From assembly GCF_007570825.1 (NCBI RefSeq), contig NZ_SUNB01000001.1, positions 1,612,001 to 1,676,000 on the forward strand: DNA of 64,000 nt, given 5' to 3'. Below are positions 38,654-48,760 of the stretch, piece by piece. The position numbers and the translations under genes were made by a program. The notes beneath the pieces were generated by a model. That model saw only the letters and a list, made by a program, of their open reading frames with translations. It made no database searches and was not told where the DNA came from. How positions within the stretch are numbered: the stretch's first letter is position 1; each line of letters begins with the position of its first letter. This stretch comes from Pleionea sediminis (GTDB taxonomy: Bacteria; Pseudomonadota; Gammaproteobacteria; Enterobacterales; Kangiellaceae).

Positions 38654-40492
38654 ATGAAGACGAATCAAATTATTAAAACCTTAACAGCGGCGTCGCTAAC
38701 GGTGATGATCGCTGCGTGTTCCACCACCAGTGACGATGGTCCAGTTGCTCAAACGAAAAAGCCGCAAAAGGAAGAGCCAGTTATTGTTACCGATGTAGTA
38801 GTTGCGGAAGAAGCGATTGCAGCAGAGACACCGGTTGAGGTTGAAAGCGATAGCGAAGACCAAAAAGTGGTTATTACTGGGTCTAGTATAAGAGGAAATA
38901 TCAAAGAGGACGCTCTTACGGCGCCTGCTCCTCAAGCACCGCAAACTTCAATTTTGGCTGAAGCTAAAAAGCGAGGGAAACAGTCGGCTTCGGTTCGTAA
39001 ACGTGAAGCGAGAGCAGAAAAAGTAATTGTTCCCCACCCTGAATTGCCGCCCAAGTTTTACCATCGCAACACCAACTATCAAATATTCAAGGCCTACGGT
39101 GTTAACCCAACCGTGCTTACGCAAGCCGAGCCGGTGTCTACCTTCTCAATGGATGCCGATAACGGATCGTATAAACTCGCGTTAAACATGCTAAAACGAC
39201 ATCAACTGCCTGCTAAAGAAGGGATTCGCGTTGAAGAATTTATCAATGCCATGGATTATCAATACCAACCTTCGGAAGAGTTGTTTGGTCTTTCTGCTGA
39301 AGTCATGCCTTCACCATTTCGTCCAGGCTACCACTTACTTCATTTGGGAGTGCAAACCAAACAGATCGATGAAGAAGCTAGAAAACCTTTGAACCTGGTC
39401 ATTGTCGCTGACGTTTCTGGTTCTATGGCTGCCGATAATAAATTAGACATGCTTAAGCAAGCGATGATCACCTTAGTTTCGCAATTGCGCGATAATGATA
39501 AAGTTGCTTTGGTGACGTATAGCGATGGCGCTAACGTGGTTATTCCTCCCACCGAAGCTCGTAACGCTCAATACATTAATCAATCCATTCGTCAGCTCTA
39601 CACTCAAGGCAGTACTAACGCGGCTGCCGGATTACAACTTGGGTATAAGTTAGCCGATCAAATGTTCGATGCCGAATTTAACAATCGCGTTATCTTAACG
39701 TCGGATGGAATGGCAAATGTGGGTAGCACGCAACCTGAGCAAATATTAAATCAAATTGAAGGTTATAAAGAAAAAGGTGTTTTCTTAACAACCGTTGGTG
39801 TGGGAATTGGCATGTACAATGATCACTTACTCGAACAATTAGCCAATAAAGGAAATGGTAACTATTTGTACTTGTCTGGCTACAAAGATATTCAAGAAGC
39901 CTTTGTTGAAAAGTTAACGCAAAATATTCAAACCGTGGCAAAAGACGCGAAGGTACAGGTTGAGTTTAATACCGATAAAGTGTCTCACTACCGTTTGTTA
40001 GGTTATGAAAATCGTCACCTGAACAAAAAGGATTTTCTCGATGCTAAAAAAGATGGTGGCGAATTGGGTGCGGGTTATCGAGTAACGGCATTGTACGAAG
40101 TTAAACTTACGGATAAGAATGAAGATTTGGGGACATTAAACATCGCTTATAAATATCCCATGAGTGAAAAAGTGCGTACGTTGAAAAAAGATATCCCTGC
40201 TTCGGTGATTCGCAACAACGTACTACTCGCATCGTCAGACTTACGTCTGTCTGCTGTCGCCGCAGCCTTTGCTGAAAAATTACGTCAGTCGTACTGGTCG
40301 CGATTATATTCTTATCAAAAAATCGATGAGTTATTGGTTTCACTGCCCGCGACTTATCAGCGTAAAGACAGCGTTCAACAATTAAGCATGGCTATCGAGC
40401 AAGCGGCTCTACTTGATAAACGGGTTGATCCTTTTCATGAACATGGCCCGATATCAACCATTGATATTGATCGCGTGCCACTGCTGCAATAA
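38654..40492 (+). CDS. VWA domain lipoprotein (YfbK-like, DUF3520)
   Basis: A lipobox IAAC gives an acylated Cys22. A low-complexity linker follows and includes KVVITGSSIRGN (71-82), which looks like the start of a TonB-receptor plug. The YfbK-type N domain begins near 137, and the VWA metal site is VADVSGSM (251-258), with the threonine in QGSTNAAAG and an aspartate in ILTSDGMAN. The C-terminal ~180 residues match the DUF3520 pattern. Length is 612. It is 12 bases before the histidine kinase gene and probably senses or organises an envelope complex. Confidence 0.88.
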   Translation: MKTNQIIKTLTAASLTVMIAACSTTSDDGPVAQTKKPQKEEPVIVTDVVVAEEAIAAETPVEVESDSEDQKVVITGSSIRGNIKEDALTAPAPQAPQTSILAEAKKRGKQSASVRKREARAEKVIVPHPELPPKFYHRNTNYQIFKAYGVNPTVLTQAEPVSTFSMDADNGSYKLALNMLKRHQLPAKEGIRVEEFINAMDYQYQPSEELFGLSAEVMPSPFRPGYHLLHLGVQTKQIDEEARKPLNLVIVADVSGSMAADNKLDMLKQAMITLVSQLRDNDKVALVTYSDGANVVIPPTEARNAQYINQSIRQLYTQGSTNAAAGLQLGYKLADQMFDAEFNNRVILTSDGMANVGSTQPEQILNQIEGYKEKGVFLTTVGVGIGMYNDHLLEQLANKGNGNYLYLSGYKDIQEAFVEKLTQNIQTVAKDAKVQVEFNTDKVSHYRLLGYENRHLNKKDFLDAKKDGGELGAGYRVTALYEVKLTDKNEDLGTLNIAYKYPMSEKVRTLKKDIPASVIRNNVLLASSDLRLSAVAAAFAEKLRQSYWSRLYSYQKIDELLVSLPATYQRKDSVQQLSMAIEQAALLDKRVDPFHEHGPISTIDIDRVPLLQ

Positions 40493-40504
40493 TTTTAATC
40501 AGAC

Positions 40505-42352
40505 ATGTTAAAACAATTCCAAAAGTCTGCATTTATCCCTCTCATTTTAATGGGAGGGATTCTTTTTTTGTGGTTACTAACGGTTGAGTACCGGCATAAC
40601 CAATCATTATTGGCCAGTAATCAACAACTCCTGGCTGATGCCACCAAGCGTTCTTTAATACATCGTTTTGAGCAAATATTCGCTTCTCTTCCGAAGAATT
40701 ATCAAGAACTGCAGTCAAATTGGACCAACTATCACCCGAGTTTTTACTGGTTCAACCATCAAGAACAAGTCTTTCCTCCACAGGCGACGAATACTGAATC
40801 ATTTTGGGGTAAGTATTGGACTAACGTTACTGCATTGTTAGAGCAGCCCAATGCAAAAAACTCTGAGCAGTTATCAGAGCTCATGCAAAATCGTATTGCA
40901 ACCATTCGTACTATCGAATCGGCGCTAAATAATGGCGATAACGAATCATTAAGACAATTCATTCGCATTTTCCTTGGCCATAAAGAAAATTATCAATTGA
41001 GCGTTAAAGAAGAAATCGTCTCAAACTTGTTGCTATTAGAAATTGATAAAAAAAATCGATGGAGCGCTGACTTTGTTAATTCAGTTTTGTTTGAAGGCTT
41101 TCAATCAGAACAGAATAAAATTAAATCGGTCTTTCAATTGTTAATTGAAAATGCATCACTCTTCAACCGAGAAGATGTGAGAAGGTTATTTGAACAAATT
41201 GAACAGTTTGCAGAACGAATCAATTTACCGCTTGATCGGCTCAGAAGTTATCGCTCGGCTATACTAGAATCAAACTTCAAGCTGACCGAAAATCATTGCC
41301 AGAGTGAACTTACGGTAGGACAGGAATTTATATCCCGTCAGTTGAATACTCAAGAATGCATTCTGGCTCCCATTGACCTTATGAAAGAACTTAACTTGTT
41401 GCATGATCGACTGGTCGCTAGAGGTCAGTTGAATAGTACCGATGCCATTGTTTGGGATCTTAATCTTTTGCCTGAAGATTCCAGTCAGTTAACGTTAAAG
41501 ATTGACCGACCATCGTGGAAAGCCCAAGAACAACGCCAACAACTGTTTATGATCATAAAAGTGATTATATTAATAATCTTGGTGGCGTTATCCATTTATG
41601 CTGTCAAAGCAATTCAACAGCGACAGCAACGTAAAGAAAAATACATTCAATTGAAAGAAGACTTCGTCAACTTGGTGAGTCACGAATTAAAAACGCCTTT
41701 ATCCTCCATTCGGCTTATGGCAGAAACCTTACAAAAGAGACTGTCCAAAAATTTGGATGGGAAGAACTATCCACAGCGTATCGAGAGTGAAGCTGACCGT
41801 TTGTGGCTCATGGTCGATAACATATTATCTTTTAACCGCTTGCAAACAGAGCAACTTAGCATTAGTCGAGCTAAAGTATCTTTAAAACAATTGATTGACG
41901 ACATTAAAGAGACGTTACCTTATCAAGTTATCATCAACAACAACATCGACTCTGAGTATGTAGTTAATGTGGATAAACCATTATTTAACTTAGTGTTGCT
42001 CAATCTCATTTCTAATGCGATAAAATACAACACGAATGAACGGGTTGAACTTACGTTTGAAAGTGATATCCACCATAATGAGCAGCGTATCATCGTTACC
42101 GACAATGGTATTGGTATCGACCCTAAACTATGGCAAGAAATATTTGAGTCTTTCTTTCAAGCAAATACAAAACATAAAAAAGGCTTTGGACTTGGTTTAG
42201 CGTTATCGCGTAAAGTCATGCAACTTCATAATGGCAATATAAGTATTATCCAATCAAAATCAGAAGGCGCGCCAATAACAGAGCCGCAGGACAATATGAA
42301 AGAACAACTCCCCTTTAATACGGGCACACAATGGCAATTGGTACTTCACTAA
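40505..42352 (+). CDS. Sensor histidine kinase
   Basis: One transmembrane helix is near residues 12-27 and another near 347-367, flanking a ~320-residue periplasmic sensor that I do not recognise. The HisKA phosphoacceptor is His393 in VSHELKTPLSS. The ATP-binding domain has LNLISNAIKYN (N box), DNGIGID (G1) and GFGLGLALS (G2). The C-terminal tail is polar. The response regulator gene follows two bases later, and the VWA lipoprotein gene precedes, so the three are likely one signalling unit. Confidence 0.92.
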   Translation: MLKQFQKSAFIPLILMGGILFLWLLTVEYRHNQSLLASNQQLLADATKRSLIHRFEQIFASLPKNYQELQSNWTNYHPSFYWFNHQEQVFPPQATNTESFWGKYWTNVTALLEQPNAKNSEQLSELMQNRIATIRTIESALNNGDNESLRQFIRIFLGHKENYQLSVKEEIVSNLLLLEIDKKNRWSADFVNSVLFEGFQSEQNKIKSVFQLLIENASLFNREDVRRLFEQIEQFAERINLPLDRLRSYRSAILESNFKLTENHCQSELTVGQEFISRQLNTQECILAPIDLMKELNLLHDRLVARGQLNSTDAIVWDLNLLPEDSSQLTLKIDRPSWKAQEQRQQLFMIIKVIILIILVALSIYAVKAIQQRQQRKEKYIQLKEDFVNLVSHELKTPLSSIRLMAETLQKRLSKNLDGKNYPQRIESEADRLWLMVDNILSFNRLQTEQLSISRAKVSLKQLIDDIKETLPYQVIINNNIDSEYVVNVDKPLFNLVLLNLISNAIKYNTNERVELTFESDIHHNEQRIIVTDNGIGIDPKLWQEIFESFFQANTKHKKGFGLGLALSRKVMQLHNGNISIIQSKSEGAPITEPQDNMKEQLPFNTGTQWQLVLH

Positions 42353-42353
42353 T

Positions 42354-43049
42354 ATGAGCACAAGATTATTAATTGTTGAAGACGACGAAAATCTACGCGA
42401 AACATTGGCAGACTTTCTTGAGCTAGAAGACTTTATTGTTGAACAGGCTGCAACAGTCGCTGAGGCAAAGCCGATACTTGAAAGTGCTACCATTGATTTG
42501 GCGGTACTGGATATTATGTTGCCCGATGGCGATGGTTACGAACTCTCGCAATGGATCAGAAATCAATCCATCGAAACGCGTATATTGATGTTAACGGCAC
42601 GTGGCCTGGAGAAGGACGTCGTCGAGGGCTTCGAAAGTGGTGCTGATGATTATGTTTCTAAACCCTATCGCTCGAAAGAGCTTTTAATGCGCATTAAAGC
42701 ATTATTACGTCGTCCCGTTGCGGTAGTCGAAACAAATACCATTGAAATTAATGGGCGTACCGTTGACTGGCGATCGATGACAGCAAAATACAATGACGAT
42801 GAACTGCATTTAACTTCGCGAGCATTTAGTATTCTAAAATTATTACTCGAACATAAAAATGAAGTGCTTTCTCGTGAAGCAATACTCGATGCGTGCTGGG
42901 GTAAAGACGTGTATGTCGATAATCGAACTATTGATAATTTTATATCTAATTTGAAAAAGCAGTTCGACTTAACACACGACAACTCGTACTACATTAAATC
43001 AGTACGAGGCGTTGGGTACTGTTTAATGAACGAAAGAAAAAATACTTAA
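42354..43049 (+). CDS. OmpR-family response regulator
   Basis: The receiver domain has the acidic pair (VEDDENL), the phosphorylation site Asp53 in LDIMLPDGDG and the conserved lysine in VSKPYRSKEL. The C-terminal winged helix ends KSVRGVGYCLMNE. It is 231 residues long. It is adjacent to the sensor kinase at 40505. Its targets cannot be read from the sequence. Confidence 0.95.
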   Translation: MSTRLLIVEDDENLRETLADFLELEDFIVEQAATVAEAKPILESATIDLAVLDIMLPDGDGYELSQWIRNQSIETRILMLTARGLEKDVVEGFESGADDYVSKPYRSKELLMRIKALLRRPVAVVETNTIEINGRTVDWRSMTAKYNDDELHLTSRAFSILKLLLEHKNEVLSREAILDACWGKDVYVDNRTIDNFISNLKKQFDLTHDNSYYIKSVRGVGYCLMNERKNT

Positions 43050-43051
43050 AT

Positions 43052-43585
43052 CTAATCTTCTGATAGCCGATAAAAAGGCTCGATTATTTCTGCTTTGAAC
43101 TGGTCACCTTCTTTATAGCGTCTAACGGTGGCGGCCCATACATCATCTGGATTATCAAGCACGTGCTTAGTCAAAAGATTAATATGTGGAAAGGTGACTC
43201 GGTTATATGACTCATTAATTGAGAGCCATTCGCCAGACTCTATACCCTTGGGAAGTTTTAGTTTTCCAGACTTCACTTTAGCCGTATAAAAATGGCGAAC
43301 AGAAAGCACTTCTTTGTCATTGAGTAAATCGAACTTACCGACGAAGCGCGGTTTCGATATTTCAAAGCCATAGTTTTTAGCAAGTAGGTGCAACCCTTCT
43401 TCGGCCGAAAGCTCACCTTTGTCGTAGCGACCGGTGGTTACCCAAAAAGGCTTATCCTTAATTTTTACGACTAATAACTCATTCTTTTCATTAAAAATAA
43501 GTAATCGATGAAAATCGCTGATAGAGCCACTTGCCGATATCATCAGGCTGGATAAGGAAAAGAGCAGTAGTGCCAGTGTTTTCAA
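43052..43585 (-). CDS. Exported Nudix-fold protein lacking the catalytic motif
   Basis: A signal peptide (ALLLFSLSSLMISASGS) precedes a Nudix-like fold with strands LLIFNEKNELLVVKI and SGEWLSINESYNRV. The Nudix box should read GxxxxxExxxxxxxREUxEExGU. Here the first G and E fit (GRYDKGE) but the metal-binding half is HLLAKNYGF, so the catalytic glutamates are absent. It is therefore likely to be a binding protein or a non-hydrolase. The start is a TTG at 43585 after AAGGA. It faces the response regulator with only two bases between them. Confidence 0.65.
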   Translation of the reverse strand: MKTLALLLFSLSSLMISASGSISDFHRLLIFNEKNELLVVKIKDKPFWVTTGRYDKGELSAEEGLHLLAKNYGFEISKPRFVGKFDLLNDKEVLSVRHFYTAKVKSGKLKLPKGIESGEWLSINESYNRVTFPHINLLTKHVLDNPDDVWAATVRRYKEGDQFKAEIIEPFYRLSED

Positions 43586-43778
43586 GAGAACATATCCTTT
43601 AATCTAATGAATGTTTCGAAATTAATAATAGCGAATCATCATCGTATAGTCTTGAAGATAAGTATCTTATTACACTTGTTCCGTCATTAATAATGATTTA
43701 AGAAGGAAGGGTTTAGAGGAGTTGTTTAAAAGCTACTTTCAATGACCTCTTGTCACTGAAAGTAGCCAAATAAAAGAA

Positions 43779-45818
43779 TTAACTAGCGGGATTATTCAGA
43801 GGGAAAATAACCAATTTATCATCACCGTTGATAAATAGCGTATTTTCATCAGCGCTTAAGAATAAGTTGAAATGATACATCATCATATAACTCTGATTAA
43901 ATAAACTTGGTTGCATATCAAATCGCTGCGTTAAAACTGGTTCTTCATTTTCTGAAAGCGGTGTTAAGTCGTATTGTAGTATATATGTATTGTTTTCGAC
44001 GTTTGCTTCATCATAAAAAACGTAAGCTGTATTACCATCTTTCGATAAGGTCGCGCCGCGTGCAACGTGACTGTTTTCGCCTTCTCCTTGAGGTATTGCA
44101 CGTGGAAGAGTTCCTATTTCTTCAAAGTCATCATTACGAATACTAATAGTTCTTGAATTGCCAAAATAATAGAATAGAGATCGTTGGCCATTTTGACTCA
44201 ATGATGCATATTGTAAGTTAAGTGGTTCTTCAGAGAGTTTTTCTTGTTTAGCAGAACCAGCATCATAGCGAAAGAATGCTGTTTCAATATTGGTTGAAAA
44301 GTAAGTTCTCGAACCATCAAGCGTTGTTTTAACTATTGGATTTCTACCTTGTTCAACTTCAACTGAACTGAAAAAGTCTTCTGATGCAGAGTTAAAGTAA
44401 TATAGGTAATGATTACCACTGCTCGACAAGCCACCCATCAAGATATCGCCATTGGATAATTCGTTAATAGAACCTAGGGAGTTAGCATAGGAATCATTAG
44501 CGCTTAATAAGTCATAGTTGGTGGCATCAAGCTTAAACAGCTCGCTATCAGTCACTTTATAAAGTGCAGTACCGTCTCTTGAAGTCATGGCGTTATCAAC
44601 AAGATCGCCATTAAAGCTATCATCTTCAACCCAAGAATCCGACTCGTATTTAAAAGCTTTCCAGCCGAAGTCGAATTCAACGTAAATAACATCATTAATG
44701 GCATCGTAAAAACCAGCGGTTGAAGGATCTGAAATATTGCCGTTAAACTCGAATACTTGGAAATCATAGTTAGATGGATTCTTCACCGTTAACTCAGGCA
44801 GGTTTTCCTCTTGAGTCGACTCCGTTAATTTGACAGAGACAGTTCCGCTCTCATCTACCGCATTCGCTGTTACGTCTAAGCGAAAATCTTCGCGGCGATT
44901 AACAGAAACGACATCTAAATTATTCAACGCAATATCATCAAGCGTTCTAAAGCCACATCCAGTCAATGATACTTGAATGGGTTGATTGGTATAGTGAACT
45001 TTAGGGTAAGCCGTATAAATCGTTGGTGTTGTTGTATCGTAAGAGTAAACAACATCGAAAGTATAGTAATCGCTTAAGCCACCCTCTGACGTGAAATTCA
45101 CGGTAACTTTGGCATGCTTTGTTCCGCAGCTCGACTCCAGACCATTTAATGCCAATGTTGCAGTATTATTATTCACTGTTGTGTCGATGCTTAGCCAATC
45201 GGCAGAGTTACTCGTGTAATCGATATCATAAGAAATTTGGCTTTGCGGAACCGTCATCGTTTTAAAATCAATCGAAAACTCTCCGGGGTTGTTTTCTGCG
45301 CCTTCAATATTTTCGAATTCAACTCTTCGTGAAGAAAGCTCAGGAGTATCGTGGCGGCCAAAAACAAAAGTTAGTTTGTCTTCGCCGATGGTCTTACTAC
45401 AGCTCTGGTCGAAGCAAAGTTTTAACGTAATGACATTGGTATAAATGCCAACAGGAAGACCATCAATTAAATTACTGTCGATGGATACTTTGCCTCGCTC
45501 TCCTGAAACAGAAGCCGATACATAGCTGAATCGTTGATCGGTTTGAGTAATAAACGCATATATGTCTTTGCCGTTGGCGATTTGGTCTCGTAATTTGTCT
45601 GAAATGTTGACATAAACTTCGTCAGTTCGAGAGTTGTTGTCGTAATCGTAAACATCGACTTTAAGAGTTGATTGTGCAAATTCAAAAGCTTTTTCATTAT
45701 TACCGCCTGAGGAACCTCCCGATGAGCCTCCGCCGCAGGCCGATAAGAGAGTGCCAAACAAAAGGAAAGAAAAAACCTTTATCGATAGTGACGTTATTGC
45801 ATTATTTATTAATTTCAT
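43779..45818 (-). CDS. Large lipoprotein with repeat beta-sandwich and propeller-like domains
   Basis: I start it at an ATG at 45818, not at the upstream start at 45896, because the signal peptide with lipobox LLSAC begins there. A glycine/serine linker (GGGSSGGSSGG) follows. The middle resembles cadherin/Ig-like domains; the last ~350 residues look like a beta propeller of repeated strands such as SRDGTALYKVTDSELFKLD and SKDGNTAYVFYDEAN. About 679 residues. It is probably a surface lipoprotein, with no recognised function. Confidence 0.75.
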   Translation of the reverse strand: MKLINNAITSLSIKVFSFLLFGTLLSACGGGSSGGSSGGNNEKAFEFAQSTLKVDVYDYDNNSRTDEVYVNISDKLRDQIANGKDIYAFITQTDQRFSYVSASVSGERGKVSIDSNLIDGLPVGIYTNVITLKLCFDQSCSKTIGEDKLTFVFGRHDTPELSSRRVEFENIEGAENNPGEFSIDFKTMTVPQSQISYDIDYTSNSADWLSIDTTVNNNTATLALNGLESSCGTKHAKVTVNFTSEGGLSDYYTFDVVYSYDTTTPTIYTAYPKVHYTNQPIQVSLTGCGFRTLDDIALNNLDVVSVNRREDFRLDVTANAVDESGTVSVKLTESTQEENLPELTVKNPSNYDFQVFEFNGNISDPSTAGFYDAINDVIYVEFDFGWKAFKYESDSWVEDDSFNGDLVDNAMTSRDGTALYKVTDSELFKLDATNYDLLSANDSYANSLGSINELSNGDILMGGLSSSGNHYLYYFNSASEDFFSSVEVEQGRNPIVKTTLDGSRTYFSTNIETAFFRYDAGSAKQEKLSEEPLNLQYASLSQNGQRSLFYYFGNSRTISIRNDDFEEIGTLPRAIPQGEGENSHVARGATLSKDGNTAYVFYDEANVENNTYILQYDLTPLSENEEPVLTQRFDMQPSLFNQSYMMMYHFNLFLSADENTLFINGDDKLVIFPLNNPAS

Positions 45819-46432
45819 AATGGTCTCGCAGGGAATTCTCCGTTGTACAAAATATATTGGAAAGCAGTTGCGAAAAATTGCCGCGAGCTTTCTCAATTAT
45901 CAAAACCTTCCGTGATAAAAAGATTGAATGTTATTGAATCAGACCTTAGCGGTTTGATTAATATGTATTCTATTCCTTGCCAAGTAAGGCAACTATCCGA
46001 ATCCATTCGTCAAAGTGAGCAGATTATAATCTAACGAGATTCTGGTTGGAACAAATTTTGATAAATCAGCTGAAAAAATAGCCTGTAATCGATAATGCCT
46101 GGTTGATATTTAATCAAAAGAGCGTTCGATCTTAGAAAAACATAAAAATTATGAATTTAATATGAGCTTGCACTTGGTCTTTCATTTATCAAGATTCACG
46201 AAAATATTTTCAAATTTAACAATACGGTTTTTTCTTGCTCTCATAACTTTTGTCATCTGCAGTCATTAGGCCTAAGTATTTGAAAGTTCGTTTTGACGCG
46301 TTGAAGTTTCTAAAATCGTAAAGCTTTCGAAAACCTAACGACAGCATTCTTTTTAGAAAATGACGGTAAAAAGACAATAAAATAAAAATACGTTATGGTA
46401 GAAGGCCTTTACACAATAAAGGAGCCCTTCCT
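45819..46432. other. Intergenic region of about 610 bases
   Basis: This AT-rich gap separates the divergent lipoprotein and MBL-like genes. A 63-codon TTG-started frame at 45843-46034 has no ribosome site or family resemblance, and I do not call it a gene. A stem GGCCTTT/AAAGG (about 46404-46423) overlaps the ribosome site of the next gene and could affect its translation. Confidence 0.4.
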
Positions 46433-47005
46433 TTGAAAAAATGCCACAACGAACAATTCTATTGCTGGAGCGAATTTAACCCCGAGCGCGATATCGATTT
46501 TCACAGTTATGTTTGGGTGCGCGAGCAGGGCAACGTGGTGTTCGATCCGCTGTCTATCTCTCTGCACGATTTAAAGCATCTGCAATCTCTTGGTGGTGCA
46601 GACTACGTTGTTATTACCAACTCCGACCATATTCGCGATGCTAAAAATATCGCAACCATTCTTGAAGCTAAGCTCGTTGGCCCCAAAGGAGAAAAAGATA
46701 CTTTTCCTATCGAATGCGACCACTGGATTGGAGAAGGTGATAATCTCATTGAAGGAATGCAAGTATTCGAGATGCACGGCTCCAAAACTCCCGGCGAACT
46801 GGCATTGTTAATAGAAAATACTACGCTTATTACAGGCGATCTCATTCGATCGCACCAGGGCGGAAGCTTATGCATGCTGCCCTACGCGAAATTAACGGAT
46901 AAACAGGCGGCGATGGACTCGGTAAATAGGTTAAAGGATATTGAGTCGATTGAGACTGTGTTGGTTGGGGATGGATGGCCTGTTTTTAATTATAAACTTT
47001 CTTAA
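46433..47005 (+). CDS. Metallo-beta-lactamase-fold-like protein
   Basis: The 190-residue protein reads like a compact MBL hydrolase: YVVITNSDHIRDAKNI resembles the HxHxDH loop but with serine and isoleucine changes (SDHIRD), and TTLITGDLIRSHQGG resembles the bridging Asp loop. Several metal ligands are altered, so it may bind fewer metals or be inactive. The start is a TTG at 46433, eight bases after AAAGGAG, with no in-frame ATG nearby. It has no obvious partner. Confidence 0.65.
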   Translation: MKKCHNEQFYCWSEFNPERDIDFHSYVWVREQGNVVFDPLSISLHDLKHLQSLGGADYVVITNSDHIRDAKNIATILEAKLVGPKGEKDTFPIECDHWIGEGDNLIEGMQVFEMHGSKTPGELALLIENTTLITGDLIRSHQGGSLCMLPYAKLTDKQAAMDSVNRLKDIESIETVLVGDGWPVFNYKLS

Positions 47006-47035
47006 AACCATGCTTCGAAAGGTGGGAGAGTTAAA

Positions 47036-48694
47036 TTGTCAAAAAAACAACTTAAATTCAAACTTAAGAAACATTTAAAGTTAGGTGCAATGGCAGCTGA
47101 AAATGATAGGGATTATCTTTATGATTGTTTTGTAGATACTGGTGACTATGACACTTTAGTTAACACTCGTGATGACAGAAGCATAATATTAGGTCGTACT
47201 GGTTCTGGGAAGTCTGCGCTGTTAGAAATAGTAAAGCGCCGTGAAGAAAATATCATTGAAATACATCCTGAAGAACTCTCTCTTAATTATATTTCACACT
47301 CAAATGTTATTAAGTTACTAGAAGAGTGCGGTGTAAATCTAGACCCGTTTTATCAGCTCCTGTGGAAACATGTTTTTGCAATAGAGTTAATTAAATATAA
47401 ATATAAAATAACCGATGAAAGTAGTGCTAGAAGTACTATCGACCAACTCTTAAATATTTTTAGAAAAGATAAATCTAAAGAAGTCGCTGTCGAATACCTT
47501 GTGAAATGGCATGATAAATTTTGGCTCCCAGTAGAAGAAAGGGTAAAAGAAATTACCAGTAAAATAGAAGAGCAGTTGAATAATAAACTCAAAGTGGGAG
47601 GTGGCGTTCCTAAACTTGTTAATATTTCCGATGAATTTGTGGTAACTAAGAACTTAAATAAAGAAGAAAAACAACAAATTAAAAATAGAGTTCAAAGTGC
47701 AGTCGATAGTGTTCAAATTCAAGAGCTTCATCGTGTGATAAAACTTTTAGGCGAGGATGTTTTTACTGATGAGCAGCAAAAGTTTTATGTTTTAATTGAT
47801 AAGTTAGATGAAACATGGGTGGAAAATAAAACACGATTTAAATTAATTAGAGCTTTATTTAATACAATAGTTTCTTTTCGTAAAGTAAGAACGGTTAAGT
47901 TTTTACTAGCTATGAGACAAGATTTACTTCAAACTGTATTTAACAGAACGAGAGATGCTAGTTTCCAAGAAGATAAGCAGCGCGACTATATGTTGAACTT
48001 AAGTTGGTCTGACTCAGAGCTGAAAGAACTTTTAGACCTTAGAGTTGGTTCGCTATTTCAACGTCAATATGAGAAGAAAGATGCGAAGTTTTATGATATA
48101 TTTTCTAGGCATGTTGGAAATCAAGATACTCTGAGTTGGATACTTGAAAGAACAATGATGAGACCTCGAGATGTTATCTTTTTCTGTAACTTGTGCTTAG
48201 AAAAGGCTGTCGGTGAGTCAAGTATAAATTCAGCTAAAATAAAAGATGTAGAAGTGACATATTCTAGGGAGAGGTTGGAAGCTGTTTGTCAAGAGTGGAA
48301 GGAAGAGTATCCGTCATTAGAGCTTGTTGTTGATATTCTAAAAAGGAAGAAGAACGGGTTTACGCATTCTGATATTTCTAGAGAACAAATTGAGAAATTA
48401 GCTTCCGAAATTTTTGTAAAAGAATTTCCAACAACAGATGATATCTCTAGTTGGTCTGTGGACCTTACTAATAAAGATATTTCGAGGGCCACTTACATAA
48501 ATAGATTGTTTTCAATTTTCTATAAAGTTGGAATCGTTGGAATAAAAAGAGATGGGCATGAGTCTGCGATTTGGGCGTTTATCGATACGCCTACAATAAC
48601 TGAAACTGAAGTAAAAAGGTCATCTCACTTTTATATTCATCCAATGTTTTGGCGAGTGCTTGGTACTCATAATGACACTAGAAAACAAAAATAA
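47036..48694 (+). CDS. P-loop ATPase, Sll1717-like
   Basis: Walker A is GRTGSGKS at residues 53-60, and a Walker B-like YVLIDKLDETW is near 250-260, followed by helix-rich segments. The overall plan, with a short N terminus (KKHLKLGAMAAENDRDYL) before the P-loop, resembles the Sll1717 family of STAND/AAA-type ATPases. Family members often sit in variable genomic regions. The start is a TTG at 47036 with a purine-rich GGTGGGAG upstream. Base composition and codon use are more AT-rich than in the core genes, which hints at transfer. Confidence 0.75.
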   Translation: MSKKQLKFKLKKHLKLGAMAAENDRDYLYDCFVDTGDYDTLVNTRDDRSIILGRTGSGKSALLEIVKRREENIIEIHPEELSLNYISHSNVIKLLEECGVNLDPFYQLLWKHVFAIELIKYKYKITDESSARSTIDQLLNIFRKDKSKEVAVEYLVKWHDKFWLPVEERVKEITSKIEEQLNNKLKVGGGVPKLVNISDEFVVTKNLNKEEKQQIKNRVQSAVDSVQIQELHRVIKLLGEDVFTDEQQKFYVLIDKLDETWVENKTRFKLIRALFNTIVSFRKVRTVKFLLAMRQDLLQTVFNRTRDASFQEDKQRDYMLNLSWSDSELKELLDLRVGSLFQRQYEKKDAKFYDIFSRHVGNQDTLSWILERTMMRPRDVIFFCNLCLEKAVGESSINSAKIKDVEVTYSRERLEAVCQEWKEEYPSLELVVDILKRKKNGFTHSDISREQIEKLASEIFVKEFPTTDDISSWSVDLTNKDISRATYINRLFSIFYKVGIVGIKRDGHESAIWAFIDTPTITETEVKRSSHFYIHPMFWRVLGTHNDTRKQK

Positions 48695-48760
48695 AAGCAA
48701 ATATAGTCTCTAAGCAGCATAATAACTTCGAGGGGATTAACCACAATAGTAAGTAACCCG

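Noticed and set aside
45843-46034. 63-codon TTG-started frame in the gap before the MBL-like gene
   Set aside because: No ribosome binding site, no family resemblance, and it starts inside the control region of the divergent lipoprotein gene.
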